A stretch of 64,000 nt of DNA, from assembly GCA_036267355.1 (NCBI GenBank), contig DATAWG010000079.1, positions 17,300 through 81,299 on the forward strand, in the 5' to 3' direction. The stretch is from Pirellulales bacterium (GTDB lineage Bacteria > Planctomycetota > Planctomycetia > Pirellulales > DATAWG01). Below, piece after piece: positions 62,487 through 64,000 of the stretch. A model generated the notes under the pieces. It had not been told where the DNA came from. It saw only the letters and a program-made list of their open reading frames with translations, and did not search any database. Both the position numbers and the translations under genes were made by a program. Position 1 is the stretch's first letter. Every line of letters starts with the position of its first letter.

Positions 62487-64000
62487 GTGTTGAAGATTTG
62501 CTGCTGTTCCGTGGCGGTCGTGCTGGCGATTTTCGGCGGTATTCTTTCGGCTGCCAGGCCCGGCAAGCACCAGCAGCCCGCGGCGGCCAAACCGGCGAAA
62601 CCGGTTGCCAATCCGTCCGACCTCCGCGATTGGACGACGGTTGCCGCGGCCGTCGACCACGAGATCTCGGCGGCACTGGTCGAAGCCAAGATTCCCGAAT
62701 CGCTTCCGGCCAGCGACAACGAATTCATCCGCCGCGCGACGTTGGACATCGTCGGCCGGATTCCCACCGCCCAGCGGGCAGCGGCGTTTGCAGGCGACAA
62801 ATCACCCAACAAGCGGCAAAAATTGATCGACGAACTGCTGGCCGGTCCCAATTACGGCACGAACTTCGGCACGATCTGGTATCACCTGCTGGTGACCCCC
62901 AACGACGACAATCGCAAGCTCATTCGTCATTCGTTTGCCGATTGGTTGGCCGATGAGTTCAACCGGAATCGCGGCTGGAACCAGATTGTCCGTGATATTC
63001 TGACGGCCAGCGGCGATCGAAATGGCAACCCGGCCACGGTGTTCTGGTTCGGCAGCGCGGTGCTTGAAGACAAGCAGGAGAAGCTCAAGCCGCAAGCGGC
63101 GCTGGCGACGGCCACGCATCGGTTCTTGGGCGTGCAATATCAATGTGCCGAATGCCACAACCATCCCTTCACCGGTTTCAAGCAGACCGACTTCTGGTCG
63201 ATGGTGGCATTCTTCGGCAAAGTCGATTTTGCTCATGCCAAGAAGAAAGCGTTGAAAAAGGGAAACGGCGATCCGGCGGTGCGCGAAGGCGCGGCCGGCG
63301 ACGGCGCGATCGAAATCCCGGAAAAGGCGGGCCTCACCGTAACGGCGAAATTTCCCGACGGACCAGCGTTCGCCGCGGATGGCCAGCCGCTGCGGGTGCA
63401 ATTTGCCGATTGGTGCACGTCGAGCGACAACTACGAATTCCCGCGCGCGGCCGTCAACCGGCTGTGGGCCCATTTTTTCGGCCGCGGCATCGTCGATCCG
63501 GTCGACGATTTTCGCCAGGGAAATGAGCCGTCGCATCCCGAATTGCTCCGCTTGCTGGCCGAGGAGTTCAGAGCCTCGGGCTACGATCGCAAGCACATGA
63601 TCCGCTGCATCTGCAATTCGCAGGCCTATCAACGCTCGAGCGAAACGGTCGAAGCCAACGAGAGCGATGAAAAACTGTTCAGCCACATGGCTCTCAAAAC
63701 CATGAGCGCCGAGGTGCTGCTCAATTCGCTTTCGACCGCGCTTGGGCATAAGGCGGTGGAAGGGGAACCGTATGCCCGCGAAGGCAAGAAGGCGAATAAG
63801 AACCCGGCGGGGATGTTCTTGCAACAGTTCGACACGACGGACGAACCGGATTTGCCCGACTATGGCCATGGCGTGCCGCAGGTGCTGCGATTGATGAACG
63901 GCGGCGATTTTGACAAATCGTGCCCCACGCTGGACGGGCTCTTGGAAAGCAGCCACGGAAATTCGGCCCGGATCATCGAGGGGCTTTACTGGGCGGCGCT
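62487..64000 (+). CDS. DUF1549-DUF1553 planctomycete protein (3' end outside the window)
   Basis: About 504 codons from a GTG at 62487 (GGAGAG ten bases before) to the window edge; the gene continues. Signal peptide ICCCSVAVVLAIFGGILSAA. DUF1549: about residues 50-225 (FIRRATLDIVGRIPTAQRAA, YGTNFGTIWYHLL), with a haem-like CAECHNHPF. DUF1553 begins about residue 315 (FPRAAVNRLWAHFFGRGIVD, SHPELLRLLAEEFRASGYDR). It lacks the PSCyt1 domain seen at 28867, so it is the shorter type. An ATG at 62482 is in another frame and stops after three codons. It starts 26 bases after the anti-sigma-like gene and may be co-transcribed. Confidence 0.9.
   Translation, partial: MLKICCCSVAVVLAIFGGILSAARPGKHQQPAAAKPAKPVANPSDLRDWTTVAAAVDHEISAALVEAKIPESLPASDNEFIRRATLDIVGRIPTAQRAAAFAGDKSPNKRQKLIDELLAGPNYGTNFGTIWYHLLVTPNDDNRKLIRHSFADWLADEFNRNRGWNQIVRDILTASGDRNGNPATVFWFGSAVLEDKQEKLKPQAALATATHRFLGVQYQCAECHNHPFTGFKQTDFWSMVAFFGKVDFAHAKKKALKKGNGDPAVREGAAGDGAIEIPEKAGLTVTAKFPDGPAFAADGQPLRVQFADWCTSSDNYEFPRAAVNRLWAHFFGRGIVDPVDDFRQGNEPSHPELLRLLAEEFRASGYDRKHMIRCICNSQAYQRSSETVEANESDEKLFSHMALKTMSAEVLLNSLSTALGHKAVEGEPYAREGKKANKNPAGMFLQQFDTTDEPDLPDYGHGVPQVLRLMNGGDFDKSCPTLDGLLESSHGNSARIIEGLYWAA

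Overview
This GC-rich window reads as chromosome from a member of the phylum Planctomycetota, probably the Pirellulales/Lacipirellulaceae side. The evidence is the gene families: DUF1592/DUF1588/DUF1585 and DUF1549/DUF1553 planctomycete cytochrome-type proteins with their DUF1552/DUF1501 partners, two DUF1559 prepilin-like proteins, ECF sigma factors beside zinc-finger or VWA partner genes, and many small secreted proteins. The assignment is from recognition, not from a search. Genes are loosely packed, often alone or in pairs, and many gaps carry short palindromic or tandem repeats. I see no phage, transposase, CRISPR array or rRNA. There is one tRNA (His) and one degraded type I restriction locus.

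Layout. 1-5.1 kb: a 5'-truncated DUF1592-family protein and its DUF1552 partner. 5.4-8.2 kb (minus): serA and mutY, overlapping by 13 bases. 9.3-18.2 kb: mostly secreted proteins, including an outer-membrane-type protein, a lipoprotein, an M13 metallopeptidase, an esterase, a haem lipoprotein, divergent DUF3472 and sialate-esterase-like genes, and a His/Cys-rich small protein with a strong terminator. 18.5-21.5 kb: an ECF sigma factor and a membrane-anchored VWA protein. 21.7-27.7 kb (minus): alpha-glucan/trehalose genes, two tandem treZ paralogues followed by a glycogen debranching enzyme. 27.8-33.5 kb: a Ku protein, then a large DUF1549/DUF1553 cytochrome protein and its DUF1501 partner. 33.4-33.8 kb: a 205-bp tandem duplication of a convergent intergenic region. 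33.8-39.8 kb: a BaiN/HI0933 flavoprotein, a small secreted protein, ppc and surE.

39.9-50.8 kb: a four-repeat lipoprotein, a small secreted protein, DoxX, two DUF1559 proteins, an alpha/beta hydrolase, a circularly permuted ATP-grasp protein and an ABC transporter pair. 51.4-54.6 kb: tRNA-His, a DoxX protein fused to a nine-cysteine tail, and a methyltransferase with a regulatory domain. 54.8-59.3 kb: a same-strand stress-type cluster of DUF302, chloroperoxidase-like hydrolase, SDR, Dps and a cNMP-binding thioredoxin-reductase-like flavoprotein. 59.4-60.1 kb: the scar of a type I restriction-modification operon, with the start of hsdM joined to a frameshifted end of hsdR. 60.2-64 kb: an ECF sigma factor, a secreted protein, an anti-sigma-like protein and a DUF1549/DUF1553 protein running off the right edge.

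The most interesting items are the DoxX/Cys-rich fusion next to a methyltransferase, the hsdM-hsdR deletion scar with a visible 7-bp duplication, a MutY whose catalytic Asp is Glu at exactly conserved spacing, the 28-residue triple repeat in the VWA protein, the four-repeat lipoprotein, and several palindromic repeat families, one caught inside a recent tandem duplication.
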